The notes under the pieces: model-generated
What the model was told of the DNA's origin: nothing
Database searches by the model: none
Seen by the model: only the letters and a program-made list of their open reading frames with translations
DNA from: Thamnidium elegans
Taxonomy: Eukaryota > Mucoromycota > Mucoromycetes > Mucorales > Mucoraceae
Direction: 5' to 3'
Assembly: GCA_025201345.1 (NCBI GenBank)
Contig: JAIXMG010000002.1
Location: forward strand, 1,922,001-1,986,000
DNA: 64,000 bases
Made by a program: the position numbers and the translations under genes
Shown here: piece by piece, positions 46,921 to 57,617 of the stretch
Numbering within the stretch: position 1 is the first letter of the stretch
How the letters are laid out: the number at the start of each line of letters is the position of its first letter

Positions 46921-48574
46921 ATGTACAATCCCTTCGATTACTTTGACACTACCAAAAAGAGCGCTTGGAACCTGCGTGATGCGTTTAGTGCTTATCAGAA
47001 ATCCGTTCCTGATCTTAGTATAACCCAACAACTAACACGTTTTCATGAAAAATTAAAAAAGGAAAACGACAACATCACAGACTCATGGCTCTCAAATTGG
47101 AATTCTTTCTGCAAAAAAACAGAATCTTATCAACCTGCATCAGCTGATACCTCAAGTTCTATTTTCAACATAAACATGGAAAGTTCAACAAACAACAGCT
47201 GTTCTTTTGGAACTGTCAGTAATCATTACCACAATAAATATAAAAAAAGAGGGCCTGAAAATGATGATTTAGAAAACGCACCTACTAAGAAACACAATAG
47301 GTAAGCGAGAAAATCAGTATTATACCAGTCGTATTTCTTACTAATCAATTTTTGATAATAGTGAAATTACCTCTGATACTGTAGAGGTTAATGAACAACT
47401 TACTCATCTTGAAGCCGATCAACTTGCTGATCTTGAAACCGACCAACTTGCTGATCTTGAAACCAACAAAGCTGTTATCATCAACAGTCAAGACGATATT
47501 TGGGCTTGCTGGAAGTTACATTTAAATGATAATTCGCTACATAAATATAGTTTAGAACGGCTTGGAATAATACAAATTGGAAACAAATTGTCATGTCCAG
47601 AATATTACTCAATTGAACTATATAATTTACTTATTTATAAGCCTGCTCCACTCATAAACCCCATTTCAAATAATTCTGAAATCTTTGACCGTATTTTTGA
47701 TTTATCTTCAAACAAGGAGTTAATGTCAAGACAGTTACACCAAATTACCTATGAAGAAAAACAAGACCCACAAGTATTCATGGTGGCCGCTGTTATCGAA
47801 ATATTTATTAAAACAATCTTTGCCGATGTTTGTGTGACAGACCAAGAGTCTAATTACTCCCATTATGTGATCTGGCCTTTGCTGGATGCCATTGTAACTA
47901 CTGTAAACAATTTAAATTTTCATTGTGGTGAGTATCGCTTAAAATCTGTTGATAAAGAGCTTTCTAGAAGAAGTATTTGTAGTCAACATTACAAATCTGA
48001 TGGGTGCATTTCAACTGTTATTGATAATACTCGTATTGAGTTGGCAATCTTGGAAGTCTCCGGTCCCTATAAACTTGATGAGCAGAGTAGATTTACAAAA
48101 GATCACATCAAAGCTGGTTACGGGTTAATTGCTATGATTAACGAAATTGCGTATTTGTATAAATATGCTTCGTTTGATATCTTCACTAAAGTTCGTTTAT
48201 TTTTTATTCATGCGAAAAAGAATAAGTTGCGATTGTGGAGCTTTGAAATGCCTGCCCCTGGTCTTTACATATTGAATTTATTAAACAGTGTAATAATTCC
48301 TGATAACTGTGCTTCTTGTGAGTTACCTATGGAATCTCTTTGCGTTGAATTGTGGAATTTACGAGCCATGTTGCAACAAACACTTATTACCATCGATAAC
48401 TTGCGAGAATCTCATATAGTTAATCAAAGAATATACAGCCGTGCTCACAGACAATCTCCTGATTTAGTCCCTACATTACTTACTGATGCCTTAAGAATCA
48501 ACCCCCAGGTAAAACTTGATAAGGATTATTTACCTGCAGATGATGAACTGGCCATTAATAGCTCACTTTTCTGA
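46921..48574 (+). CDS. Hypothetical protein with a nuclease-like D...ExSG motif
   Basis: Two exons (46921-47300 and 47362-48574) splice in frame to 530 residues. The N-terminus MYNPFDYFDTTKKSAWNLRD is followed by a Ser/Asn linker with a basic KKRGPENDD..KKH patch, possibly a nuclear signal. Then comes a short internal repeat of DQLADLET units at the start of exon 2. The C-terminal domain contains YKSDGCIS, then after eight residues ELAILEVSGPYK, a D-x(n)-E-x-S-G arrangement reminiscent of degenerate PD-(D/E)XK nuclease folds, in the setting IWPLLDAIV...IKAGYGLIAMINEIA. I believe it belongs to a hypothetical family expanded in Mucorales, distantly like the remnant at 27.2-27.5 kb. The function is unknown. 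The frame is intact, unlike its transposon-rich neighbours. Confidence 0.7.
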
Positions 48575-48854
48575 ACCTATTGTCCTTCTTTAAAAATTAC
48601 ATACCTCTTTTAATATACCATTTTCACTATTATGATTATCTACAAAACCCTTTTTTATTATTATTGATCGTTTAAAAATATATGTAACTTTTTTTTTAAT
48701 AATTTGTGATTTCTTGCGCATTTGAATGAGACATTACTATATCTAATGTTGGTATCCTCTTGGAGTTAGCCTACCATTTCCACAATAGTAAACCGGGTGT
48801 CAACAGTATAATTGTGATGAATAGACTCGGACCTTTTTTTTTCTTGAGAGAACA
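48575..48854. other. 3' flank, no gene seen
   Basis: AT-rich flank after the hypothetical gene, passing into the transposase fragment. Confidence 0.4.
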
Positions 48855-49020
48855 TTGATGGGAAATAACTATATAGCTATGGATAATGCCTCGTCTCATT
48901 TTTCTGATACTGTTGACCCTATCATCTTAAAGAGGGGATATATACCATTATACGTTTCTCTTTACTCGTCTGAACTCAATCTTACCGAGATGTTTTGAAA
49001 GCGTAGAAGGGCCGAGTTAG
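48855..49020 (+). pseudogene. DDE transposase fragment (IS630/Tc1-like)
   Basis: A plus-strand frame reads LMGNNYIAMDNASSHFSD, ILKRGYIPLYVSLYSSEL and NLTEMF, matching the D..E end of the same transposase type as at 44.8-45.2 kb, but with a different sequence. A stop replaces the Trp codon after MF. Only about 55 codons remain. It abuts the C-terminal break of a sulfotransferase pseudogene on the other strand. Confidence 0.7.
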
Positions 49021-49320
49021 AAGACGTTTACCATATTGGTTTATTTGTTTATTTTGGAAAAATATATAATCTGTAAATAATTTATCCCAATCCGCTTCGT
49101 CACGATACTTGTATGCGTGATAGAAATCATTGTAGTCAAGACTAGGATCAGTGAAAAAACATTTCATATGATGAGTATTGTATCTATTTGTATAATTTAT
49201 TGTGTGGAGCGATTATAAAAATAAATCATTTATTACCCTAAGATGTTTAAAGTGTGTCTTAAACTTTCGGTGCCTGTTCCACCAAACCCTGCGCAAATAA
49301 CTTTAATTGGAGTCGGAGTA
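49021..49320 (-). pseudogene. Sulfotransfer_4-like gene, N-terminal fragment
   Basis: Exon 1 (about 49240-49320) reads TPTPIKVICAGFGGTGTES, the P-loop region of this family, but the ATG is lost and the loop Arg has become Gly. Exon 2 starts MKCFFTDPSLDYNDFYHAYK and continues to DEADWDKLFTDY before losing similarity near 49060-49020, where transposase-derived sequence takes over. The remaining two thirds of the gene are absent. It is a dead relative of the intact copies at 50.2-50.9 and 52.4-53.1 kb. Confidence 0.72.
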
Positions 49321-49734
49321 AAGAAAAAAAAAGGCCAAGTATTTATACGAAATACACTATTACAATTATTTTTTACCTTCTATAATATTATACATATTTC
49401 AAGTATAAGTATTGTTATTACTTTACGCTTATAAATGTAAAATTGTCAGACTTAAAACTTACTACTTCCTATAATGCAAGCATGAAACACTTTTTTATGA
49501 CACAATATGCTTAGTAATGCTATTACAGTATCTTACAGATACATCAAGAACTACTTTGGTATTTATTAAAAGATTGTATACTAATTTCTTTTATTTTCTA
49601 CGCGAAAAAAAAAAAGAATATCCAAAACAGTAAATACTATGTATTATTTTGAATGAAAATAACTAGTAAGGGACAAAGGATGTATGACGATAAGAATTTT
49701 GCGTATATACATACATTTTTAATGTTCTTTAATT
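49321..49734. other. Intergenic in sulfotransferase cluster
   Basis: AT-rich, no gene seen. Confidence 0.4.
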
Positions 49735-50045
49735 GTTTTAAAGTATTCTCCAAACTCTTTTGTACTATTTGTTTTAGCATAAGGTATATCAGGTGCTTTA
49801 TGGTCTAAAAACTTGCCAACCATCGCCTAATTACATTACTAATAATTGATCAGCAGGCACATTCATTTTTACTTATTCAATATCATCCAAATACATCTTT
49901 TTGATCAGCTCTTCATGTTGAAACTTTTCTACATCATATATATATATATATATATATATATGCATGTACTCAAGTGTATTTAATGCAGTACCTAAACTGT
50001 CTGTGGCCGTACGACCATACCTTCCTCCAATGACTTTTAAAGGAA
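49735..50045 (-). pseudogene. Sulfotransfer_4-like gene with internal deletion
   Basis: The minus strand begins VPLKVIGGRYGRTATDSL, the N-terminal P-loop exon, and after a (TA)n stretch at 49936-49962 jumps directly to the C-terminal block HEELIKKMYLDDIE, then NVPADQLLV. Stops follow within LGDGW and beyond. About half of the gene is missing from the middle, and the (TA)n tract marks the breakpoint. No intact product is possible. Confidence 0.72.
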
Positions 50046-50162
50046 CTATGATTATATGTATATATATTATAAGAAAAGAAAATAAAAGCAAAAGGATGAA
50101 TATATTTTTGTTTATTTATATACCGTTTTTATTTATCCATAAATACGTCAATGTATAATGAT

Positions 50163-50898
50163 TTAAGATTTTGTTGAAACAGGTATAATATCAACGGGCC
50201 TATTCTTGTTTAAAAAGAAATCGATGAATTCTGCTGTCGAGTTCGACTTGGGGTATGGTACATCCGGTACATCTTTCCCTAAAAACTTGCATATCCTTTC
50301 CCAACCTTCGCCCAATTCAACCACCAGCAATTGGTCTTCTGGGATATTCTTCTTTACCTCTTCAATATGATCTCTGTACACCTGTTTGATCTCTTCTTCC
50401 TTTAAAAAAAATTCGGGATTAAAAGTTTTACCGTCCAAACAGACGGCCTTACATAAACGAAGTATATCAAATTGTTTGGTTCCTTCCTTTGGGTCAGGTA
50501 ATTCTTTGGCGGTACGAAAGATAGTGTTTTTTACAGAAGTGTACCAGCTATCGGCAGATCTTACAGTTAAAATTACTTTGGTATCAGGATACTTCTTATA
50601 CAAGTCGTAGTAAAAAGTGGAAGCAGAAAAATCAGTAGCTGCATCATATCCCTCAAACAGTCTATCCCAATCTGCTTCTTCACGATTAAGATAGGCGTCA
50701 TAGAAACCATTGCAGTCCAGATTCGGATCAGTAAAGAAACATTTCAAATGGTGAGTATTGTATCTATATTTTAAGTTATCAGACCAAGTAGGTATAAGAA
50801 AATAAAAACTACTTTTACCCTAATATGTCGAGAGCAAATCTTAAGCTTTCTGTACCTGATCTACCAAATGCTGCACCGATAACCTTAATTGGAGCCAT
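50163..50898 (-). CDS. Sulfotransferase family protein (Sulfotransfer_4-like)
   Basis: Two exons (50819-50898 and 50163-50763) give 226 residues. The N-terminal PAPS phosphosulfate-binding loop is IGAAFGRSGTESLRFAL; the family block YNTHHLKCFFTDPN opens exon 2. The 3'-phosphate region is probably KVILTVRSADSWYTSVKN, and C-terminal LVVELGEGWERICKFLGK with DVPDVPYPKSNSTAEF matches the Sulfotransfer_4 pattern. Fungal members are mostly uncharacterised, so the acceptor substrate is unknown. The short exon 1 ending at the LG|YNTHH junction is the same in the other intact copy. It is about 70% similar by eye to the plus-strand copy at 52.4 kb, indicating a local duplication. Confidence 0.85.
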
Positions 50899-51041
50899 TA
50901 TTACTAATTATTCTTTAGTAAAGAAAGGAAAAGGAAAGGAAAAGAAAAGAAAGGAAAAAGGAATGGGGTGTAGTATTTGTTCGAATATAAACGCATGCAG
51001 ACCACTAAATAGTGATATTTGTTTGGCGTAAGCCTGCATTT

Positions 51042-51084
<43 letters not shown>

Positions 51085-51254
51085 AGTTCAAGTACTTTGG
51101 CATTGTCATATCCTTCGATTATTTTTAAAGACGCCATCACTTTATAAACCCCAACCCCAACTCCATTTATTTATTTTACATATACATCAGAGTAAAGATG
51201 TAGATAAAAGTGAATGAGACAAAGGTAGGGAGACATTAGAGGTTCTTTCCCTAT
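50899..51254. other. Intergenic with possible exon 1 relic
   Basis: A purine-rich stretch (50921-50962) and an A-tract (51049-51081) are followed on the minus strand at about 51083-51136 by MASLKIIEGYDNAKVLEL, which may be a worn first exon of another sulfotransferase-like copy (compare MAPIKVIGA). The relation is weak. Confidence 0.3.
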
Positions 51255-51921
51255 TTAAAAAAAAAAGACATTAATAAATTCCGTTGTCGAGATCGATCTA
51301 GGGTAAGGTACATCCGGTACGTCCTTCTCTAAAAACTTGCAAATTCTTTTCCAGCCTTCGTCCAATTTAGTTACCAACAACTGATCCTCTGGTATATTCT
51401 TCTTTACATTGTCTATACGTCCATTCGACACTTTATTATATATATAAAAAAATAAAAAAAATAAAAAAAAAACTTCTGGTTTAAAAAGTTTACCATCTAA
51501 ACAAACAATTTTACATAACCAAAGTATATCAAATTATTTGGTACATTCTTTGAATTTTATAATCCTTTTATGGTCCGAAAGATTGTGTTCTTTGTAGAAG
51601 TGTATCAACTATCTGCATATCTTGCCGTTAAAATCACTTTATCCTTGGGATGCTTTTTATGCATGTTGTAGTAAAATATAGGAGAAGAAAAATCATTACC
51701 TGCTTCTTCGCGATCGTTGTATGCGTGATATAAGTCATTACAGCTCAGATTAGGGTCAACGAAAAAACACTTCATACCGTGAGTATCATATCTATAAGTC
51801 TATAAATCATCAGACTGAATATACATATACATATAAATGGAAACATATATTGTGCTAATATATTTAAAACTTCGGGCATATGTTCTATCAAATACTACGC
51901 TAATAAATTTAATTGGAACCA
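51255..51921 (-). pseudogene. Sulfotransfer_4-like pseudogene, near full length
   Basis: Nearly the entire gene is recognisable: exon 1 from MVPIKFISVVFDRTYARS at 51921, then YDTHGMKCFFVDPNLSCN, FYYNMHKKHPKDKVILTAR, a stop after ADS, a frameshift near NTIFRTIKGL, and finally KKNIPEDQLLVTKLDEGW and VPDVPYPRS. The P-loop has lost its Gly-rich core, an AT/A-rich insertion interrupts about 51440-51475, and several stops are present. It is closest in wording to the intact minus-strand copy next to it, from which it probably arose by tandem duplication. Confidence 0.8.
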
Positions 51922-52405
51922 TATATTACTATTTATTTATTTTAGTTTAAGTCAAAGGAAAAAGAGAGAGTTACGTGTTTATTAAATTATACATTCATAC
52001 GAATTACTAAACGATAGTATATCTAAACTTTTCATTGCGGCTAAAAAAAATAAAAAAAATAAAAACTCCTTCAAATACGTAACTAGGTATGTTTTATTTT
52101 TTTACCATATAATAGGAATGAAAAAAAACTACAGTATACATTCCTATTTCGGAAGCCATTTGTATGAGTCGTACCACTTCTTCTAATTCCATAGCGATAT
52201 AGATAATATCTTGGTACTACACTGGGAAACCGAGGATTTTCTTTTTCCCTTTATCTTCTTCGTCTGTTGGAAGCTAATGGTTTATAGTTCGGTATTTAGT
52301 CACAAGGCAATAAGCTTTGTACAACAAACAAACACCTCTATTTAACCAACGACTTTACTCTTTTCTTTTTTTTCGTCTTTCTTTTACGTATAAAACATAT
52401 AAATT
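51922..52405. promoter_or_regulatory. Promoter region of the plus-strand sulfotransferase-like gene
   Basis: AT-rich spacer. A pyrimidine-rich run at about 52350-52385 precedes ATG 52406. No specific site recognised. Confidence 0.35.
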
Positions 52406-53149
52406 ATGGCTCCAATTCAAGTTATCGGTGCAGGACTTGGTAGAACTGGTACTGACAGTCTAAGATTCGCTTTAAATATATTAGGGTAGGACTCTTTTTG
52501 AAAGTATTTATGTTTTATACAAAACTAAAAGCTTAAAAAAAAAACCAGGTACAATACACATCATTTGAAATGTTTGCTTACGGATCCTACTATCGATACT
52601 GACGGATTCTACGAAGCTTATTTAAATCGTGAGACCGCAGACTGGGACCATTTGTACAAAAACTACGATGCAGCCGTAGATTTTTCCGGTGCCACATTCT
52701 ATTACGATTTACATAAAAAGTACCCGGAGGCAAAAGTCCTGTTAACGGTCCGTCCAGTGGATAGCTGGTATAAGTCAATCAAGAATAGCATATTCCGTTT
52801 GGTAACCGAATCTCCCAAGTTAAAGGAAGGTGAATTAGGGTTCAATATGCAGAGGTTAAGTGCTGCGGTTTGTATGGACGGTCATATCTTTGACCCCGAA
52901 TTGTTCTTGCAGGAAGAAAAGATAAAGCAAATGTATACTGATCATGTTGCCGAAGTAAAGAGACGAATTCCTGCGGAGCAATTGCTGGTGATCGAATTAG
53001 GTGAGGGATGGCCAAGGTTATGCGAGTTCTTGGGAAAGGATGTACCGGATGTACCTTACCCTAGCTCTAATTCAACAGCGGAATTTATCGATTATTTTGT
53101 GGATGGAAACAGACCTGATAGTGTCATACCTGTACCAACCAAAGCATAA
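52406..53149 (+). CDS. Sulfotransferase family protein (Sulfotransfer_4-like)
   Basis: Two exons (52406-52485 and 52549-53149) encode 226 residues beginning MAPIQVIGAGLGRTGTDSL, an intact P-loop. Exon 2 carries YNTHHLKCLLTDPT, ADWDHLYKNYDAAVDF, KVLLTVRPVDSWYKSIKN, LLVIELGEGWPRLCEFLG and DVPYPSSNSTAEFIDYF. Exon lengths, splice phase and intron position equal those of the minus-strand copy at 50.2-50.9 kb. Orientation is opposite to all other copies, so an inversion or dispersed duplication occurred. The family transfers sulfuryl groups from PAPS in principle, but members of this branch are poorly characterised and the catalytic base cannot be assigned by eye. Confidence 0.87.
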
Positions 53150-53717
53150 ATCACTGACAATCACATGTCGATAAATAAATATAGCTATGTGCAGTTCTAA
53201 ATGGATATTTCTTGTTTCTTTTTTCACTAATTAATAAAAAATGGGATGTATATAAATATTTAATTGAGCACAAGTCTAATAGAAATAGGTATGTTACATC
53301 TATTTGCAGGGTAATACAAAAAGTCAAGTGTCCAATCTCTCACACTACTCATAAACATTGTAAATATATATATATAAATCCCCATACAAAAAAATTAACT
53401 GATCAATTCTAATAGTATCATATGCCTTATGAACCTGTTCTTCCGAGAACCCAAAGATCTTTGAGATAGAAATATGGAACTTCTTTGTATATGAACATAG
53501 CGAACGAACTGTTCATATTGTACTTTCGAGTCAATTGGTATAATACTCTTCCTAAGTAAGGGTCCAATAATATCAAGGTTTTCAGCAACACAACTCAAGT
53601 ACTTTACATTTGATCATCGCTAAAATTTCTGCCTTTATAGTAGCTTTTTCTTCGATTATGATTTTTTATTTACAGGTTTTTACCTCTACTTTTTTTGCAT
53701 TAAATTCGAAAGTTAAA
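53150..53717. other. Intergenic, possible mobile-element remnants
   Basis: No intact gene. A minus-strand stretch at 53400-53600 has some protein-like wording (IFGFSEEQVHKAYDTIRI) but in broken frames. Confidence 0.3.
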
Positions 53718-53775
53718 AAGTACAGTGCTTCCACTCTCAAATTGTACATTTTTTTGAACTTGGTGGTACATTTCT
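53718..53775. repeat. Second copy of a transposon terminus
   Basis: Begins TACAGTGCTTCCACTC and continues with AACTTGGTGGTACATTTCTT; it matches 44590-44640 with few differences, in the same orientation. No transposase sequence is attached. Confidence 0.65.
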
Positions 53776-54375
53776 TGATCTTTATTAAAATAAGAGCTGT
53801 AAAATATAGTTTTATAACGTAATACAATACATAAAGTTAAATATGGAAAATCTATAATCTTATAAATGATTTATGCATAAAAGAGTTCGTAATAATTTAA
53901 TTCTACAAAAATAATGCTAAAAGCCTGTCGTGATCTAGCACATAAACTAAACAATAAAGTAAAAGTCTTTAATATAAATTTCATCATAAAATGATATAAT
54001 GTAAAAAGATGTTGATATAGTTTATTCTAAATTACGAGTCTATCTGGTAGAAAGGATTCTTATAATCCTCAGATCTCTTTTGAATACTTTGAATATAATA
54101 CACGTTTTATATCTAGTCTCACAGTATTTTATCTGATACTTTATACTTTTTTTTTATATTCATCCTTCTTTTAACCCTCATTTACCACATGTCAAACAAT
54201 GTCAGATGCTATTGGAATTGAAAATTTGGCTTGCTTTCGCAAAAATTTAAGAAATAAATATTTAGATATGGGGATGCGAGTAGTGGGAGAACTATAAAAT
54301 GTGTTGACAGCAATCTTTAATAGAATGTCGAATAATTTGATGCACTTTTAACAAATTTATTAACTGTAGAGGATT
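53776..54375. other. Intergenic, no gene seen
   Basis: Very AT-rich sequence to the right of the transposon terminus; no reading frame of interest. Confidence 0.4.
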
Positions 54376-54662
54376 GAAGATGCAAGCCGAAAAAAAAAAA
54401 CATAAAATGCCTACTCTACAAAGCAGCTGATGATTTGGATACGAAAATATTAGATATCTTCTTGGCGTAGTAAATATTATTGATTATGACACAATCGAAA
54501 TATACGCTGATTTATATTACGGCTTTATGTAGTGTGGGTAAACTCCCTGAGGAACCGTTATTAAATCACGAAACCATGGAGATTGAATTAATCACTAAAT
54601 ATCTAGACCCCGTACTGAATGGTATGTTGACGGCAAGTACACATATGTACAATAAAAAATGA
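54376..54662 (+). pseudogene. Remnant of a hypothetical fungal protein
   Basis: A plus-strand stretch ends in the readable segment ALCSVGKLPEEPLLNHETME then IELITKYLDPVLNGML before a stop at 54662. I associate the pattern PEEPLLxHxxxExELxTxYLDPxL with a hypothetical protein family repeated in Mucorales genomes, from memory. Upstream sequence has stops in all relevant frames and the C-terminal majority is missing, so this is a fragment. The function is unknown. Confidence 0.4.
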
Positions 54663-54792
54663 TGAACTAACGTATACGTAAATACGAGTACTATGAAGCA
54701 AAATAGTAGTGTAAATGCGCCATAATGAGTTTATAGATCGCATGAATAATCACAATAAAATGGGTCGAATAATATGAAAGAAGTACACTTTT

Positions 54793-55422
54793 CTATTTAT
54801 CACACACAACACAGAAATTATCCTGGTCCTGGGGATCTGATAGCTGATCAGAATAGACAGGTAAGGTGGTATGATGAAAGATATACAAGTGTCTAGTGTA
54901 CCCAAGCTTGCTTTTAAACGTCTTGTCGCATGTAGAACAATAGCGATCTTTTATATTTGTCCTGCTGATACTTGTTATCTTTGATGAAAACGACATTGTG
55001 CTTTCGAACCCGATGGTCCAAGTATTTCAGTTTGGAGATATACGTGATGTTGCATAAAACACAATATGTATCTGGCCCCCTCGATTGGTTGACATTAATC
55101 TACTGTCTGGATTTTTGTGACCTGATATATCATGTATCTTTTGCAAGTGTAGATGATACGATTCTAAGCAATCAAAAGTCATGTTGCATGTAATACATTG
55201 CTTATTTGGGTCTTTAGTATCTGGTAATTCAGGTTGGATGGGTTGTTGCGTGATGGAGATATTATGTAGACTACTCATATGGCTGGAATAAGTTTTAAGA
55301 CACTTGTATTTCCGCCTGTCTGTAGAATTACAGAACAGCTTCTGGATGTCTTTACCAGTTACCATTTTGGAAGTATGGAATTCTTTTTTTGTGACACAAA
55401 TAAAGACGCCTTGTCTTACCAA
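54793..55422 (-). pseudogene. C2H2 zinc-finger gene with frameshifts
   Basis: Four finger-like units are readable on the minus strand: a first incomplete one ending KTYSSHMSSLH, then CITCNMTFDCLESYHLHLQK with IH, then CVLCNITYISKLKYLDHRVR with KH, then CSTCDKTFKSKLGYTRHL with FH, and a terminal CVVCDK before the stop. The third unit lies in a different frame from the second, the shift occurring at a run of five G (about 55077-55081), and the fourth is shifted again near 54950. No intron with good ends would repair both. It is thus a decayed C2H2 protein gene, or two genes' fragments; a sequencing error in the G-run is an alternative for one shift. Confidence 0.55.
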
Positions 55423-56083
55423 TGTAATTGCATATTTGACAGTGTCGATTCCTTTTTTTTTATTTTTATGATGATGCCACGCAAATACAAATATATATAT
55501 ATATACGTGAGCGATAAATTCTTTTTTTTTTTACAACGAAATATACTTCTAATCAAAAAGTTTTAGTTATTTCAGAATTATGACTGCTACATATTCTGCT
55601 GTTAATTGAGGTACACATGAAACGCAGCCAGAGGGGGGATACAAAAAAAAGGAGGGAGGGGGTTCTGTCAACCTAAACGATAAAATATTAAATTTTTCGA
55701 CCTATTATTTGCAAGAGGCACTTATGATCATACATATAAAGATAAAGTTTTAGTTTAACTAGAACTTAATAAAGCGCTTTTTTTTTTAATACGTTTAGTT
55801 TAATACAGAGAAAGAATAAAAACGTTTTTACTTTGTCTTGTTACATACTAGGATATAAAAGAAAAAGGGATACAATTATTTCCAAATGATCCGCTTTATG
55901 TTGTACGATAATGTGGTTTTTACGTAATAAAAAAAGATAGACAAATAGGAAACTAGGGTTTATTTTTATTTTATTTTTTTTGCTGTTTAAGAAATAAGGG
56001 GTGCACTACCATCCATATAACTTTTTTCTTTTTGGATCCAAATAATAATAATAATAATAAAAATAAAAAAAAATAAAAAAGCT
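55423..56083. other. Intergenic, no gene seen
   Basis: AT-rich with a G-rich patch at 55630-55663 and an (AAT)n-like run at 56040-56060 just beyond the stop of the next gene. Confidence 0.4.
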
Positions 56084-57617
56084 CTACGCTTGATAAGGAT
56101 TATACAAATGACAAAGAACATCTAAATTCCCTCTTGTTTCTAATAAAATATTTACTGCTCTTTGAAATTCCAGGCGTAAGCCAAGTACGGAAGTTGGATC
56201 AGCTGAATTTCCTAAATTTCTACGTGTATCAAACGGTTCTTCTATACATAAAAGTCTGTTGCTTTCGATTCCTTTATGCCAGCCCTTTTCGATTTTGGTC
56301 ATTAGTCTCCCGGACCTTATGGATATCACTTGGGTAGCATAATCAAACTCGTATGCAAACTTTCGGAAAAATGCGTACAGCAACCCGCCCAAGCTCTCTT
56401 GATTGGATTGCCCGAACCCAACCAGACGTGATAAATCGTCGCAAAACGAAGAATTTAATCCATTGATTTCGACATTATCGCTTGATAACCGGTGTGGTAT
56501 TTCATGAAGTTTAGGTAAGATGGGAGGATTTCGTGTTTGTAAAAAGTTGATGATCATACATGTCCATGTATAGGTAGATAATGTACCACCACTTGCTGCA
56601 AAAAAAAAAAAAATTAATACTTTGGGGGGATTGTAATTATTTTTATTTTTATTTTTTTACCTGCGTCATTTAATTTCCTTTGCTTTGTCCAATGCTTTAT
56701 GATCAGTATTAAGGGACGTACTCTAGGATCAATTGCAACATATGTTTTAATCATTCTTGTATTTTGAAGAGATATTGTGTTATTGACATTTAAATCGCAT
56801 GCTAGTTCTCTACACATATTATATGTAAGTATATATAAAGATGCGAAATGGAGAAAAAGTTAAATGTCTTACAATACTGGATCCCAGATCTTTACGATAG
56901 GAACTTTAGCTCTTGGGATTGTACGTATAACATAAAGACCATCTATTAAAAAAAAATTACAAGTGTTAGAATATATGTTGTCATATAGTTTAAGGAGATA
57001 ATTACTGTTTTTTAATGTCTTTGCTAATGTTTTAATACACCTTAAACCATTCCAAGAAGTAGAAATACAAATATCAACGTCTGAATGATTTGTGCCTAAT
57101 CCATTTTGGGAAGAACTTTGTTTGTTTGTTAGTTATGTTGAATGACATACTATAAGAAAAACTCACCCAAATAAATGAACTTTGATATGTTGATTTGGCC
57201 ATTCTCGATTTAGGATTTTTTCTATTTTGATCATCATCACTTGTCTCTTATTAAACGATTGTCGTGAGGGTATTAATTTCTACAATGGAGGAGAAAAATG
57301 TGTTAATGCAAAAAGGTAACGTAATAGATGAAGTGTGTGTGTATGTGTGTGTGTATGTATGTGTTTGTGTGCATTACTTGATATAATCTCAACATATCAA
57401 AGGAGAGTGATTCGTGGAATGATAGAATAATTGGAGGATGAAGCGAGTAGTCTTGGGTATTATAGTCTTCTTTCATACATAACGAAGAACTGGTTGAAAC
57501 CACTGTTGAATCATCAGTAACATCAGATGAGCAAGATTCAAACGTCGAGGATGAGGGAGAGTAGACTTCATCGTCTTCTTCATAAAAGTTAATATGAGAA
57601 AAAGGTTCTTGTAGCAT
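56084..57617 (-). CDS. Cid1-like RNA nucleotidyltransferase (poly(A)/poly(U) polymerase)
   Basis: Six exons (57378-57617, 57167-57279, 57006-57115, 56873-56942, 56661-56809, 56084-56595) join in frame to 397 residues. The nucleotidyltransferase signature reads HLFGSSQNGLGTNHSDVDIC with the DxD pair, and the third catalytic Asp lies in ELACDLNVNNTISLQNTRM. The central domain follows as RVRPLILIIKHWTKQRKLND and the PAP-associated domain as SQESLGGLLYAFFRKFAYEF then LCIEEPFDTRRNLGNSA. This places it with the Cid1/Cid13/TUT family, which adds U or A to RNA 3' ends. The nucleotide preference is not readable. The first 60 residues are acidic and Ser-rich, probably unstructured. Its closeness to Cid1 rather than Trf4 rests on the EPFDTRRNLG wording. 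Confidence 0.9.
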
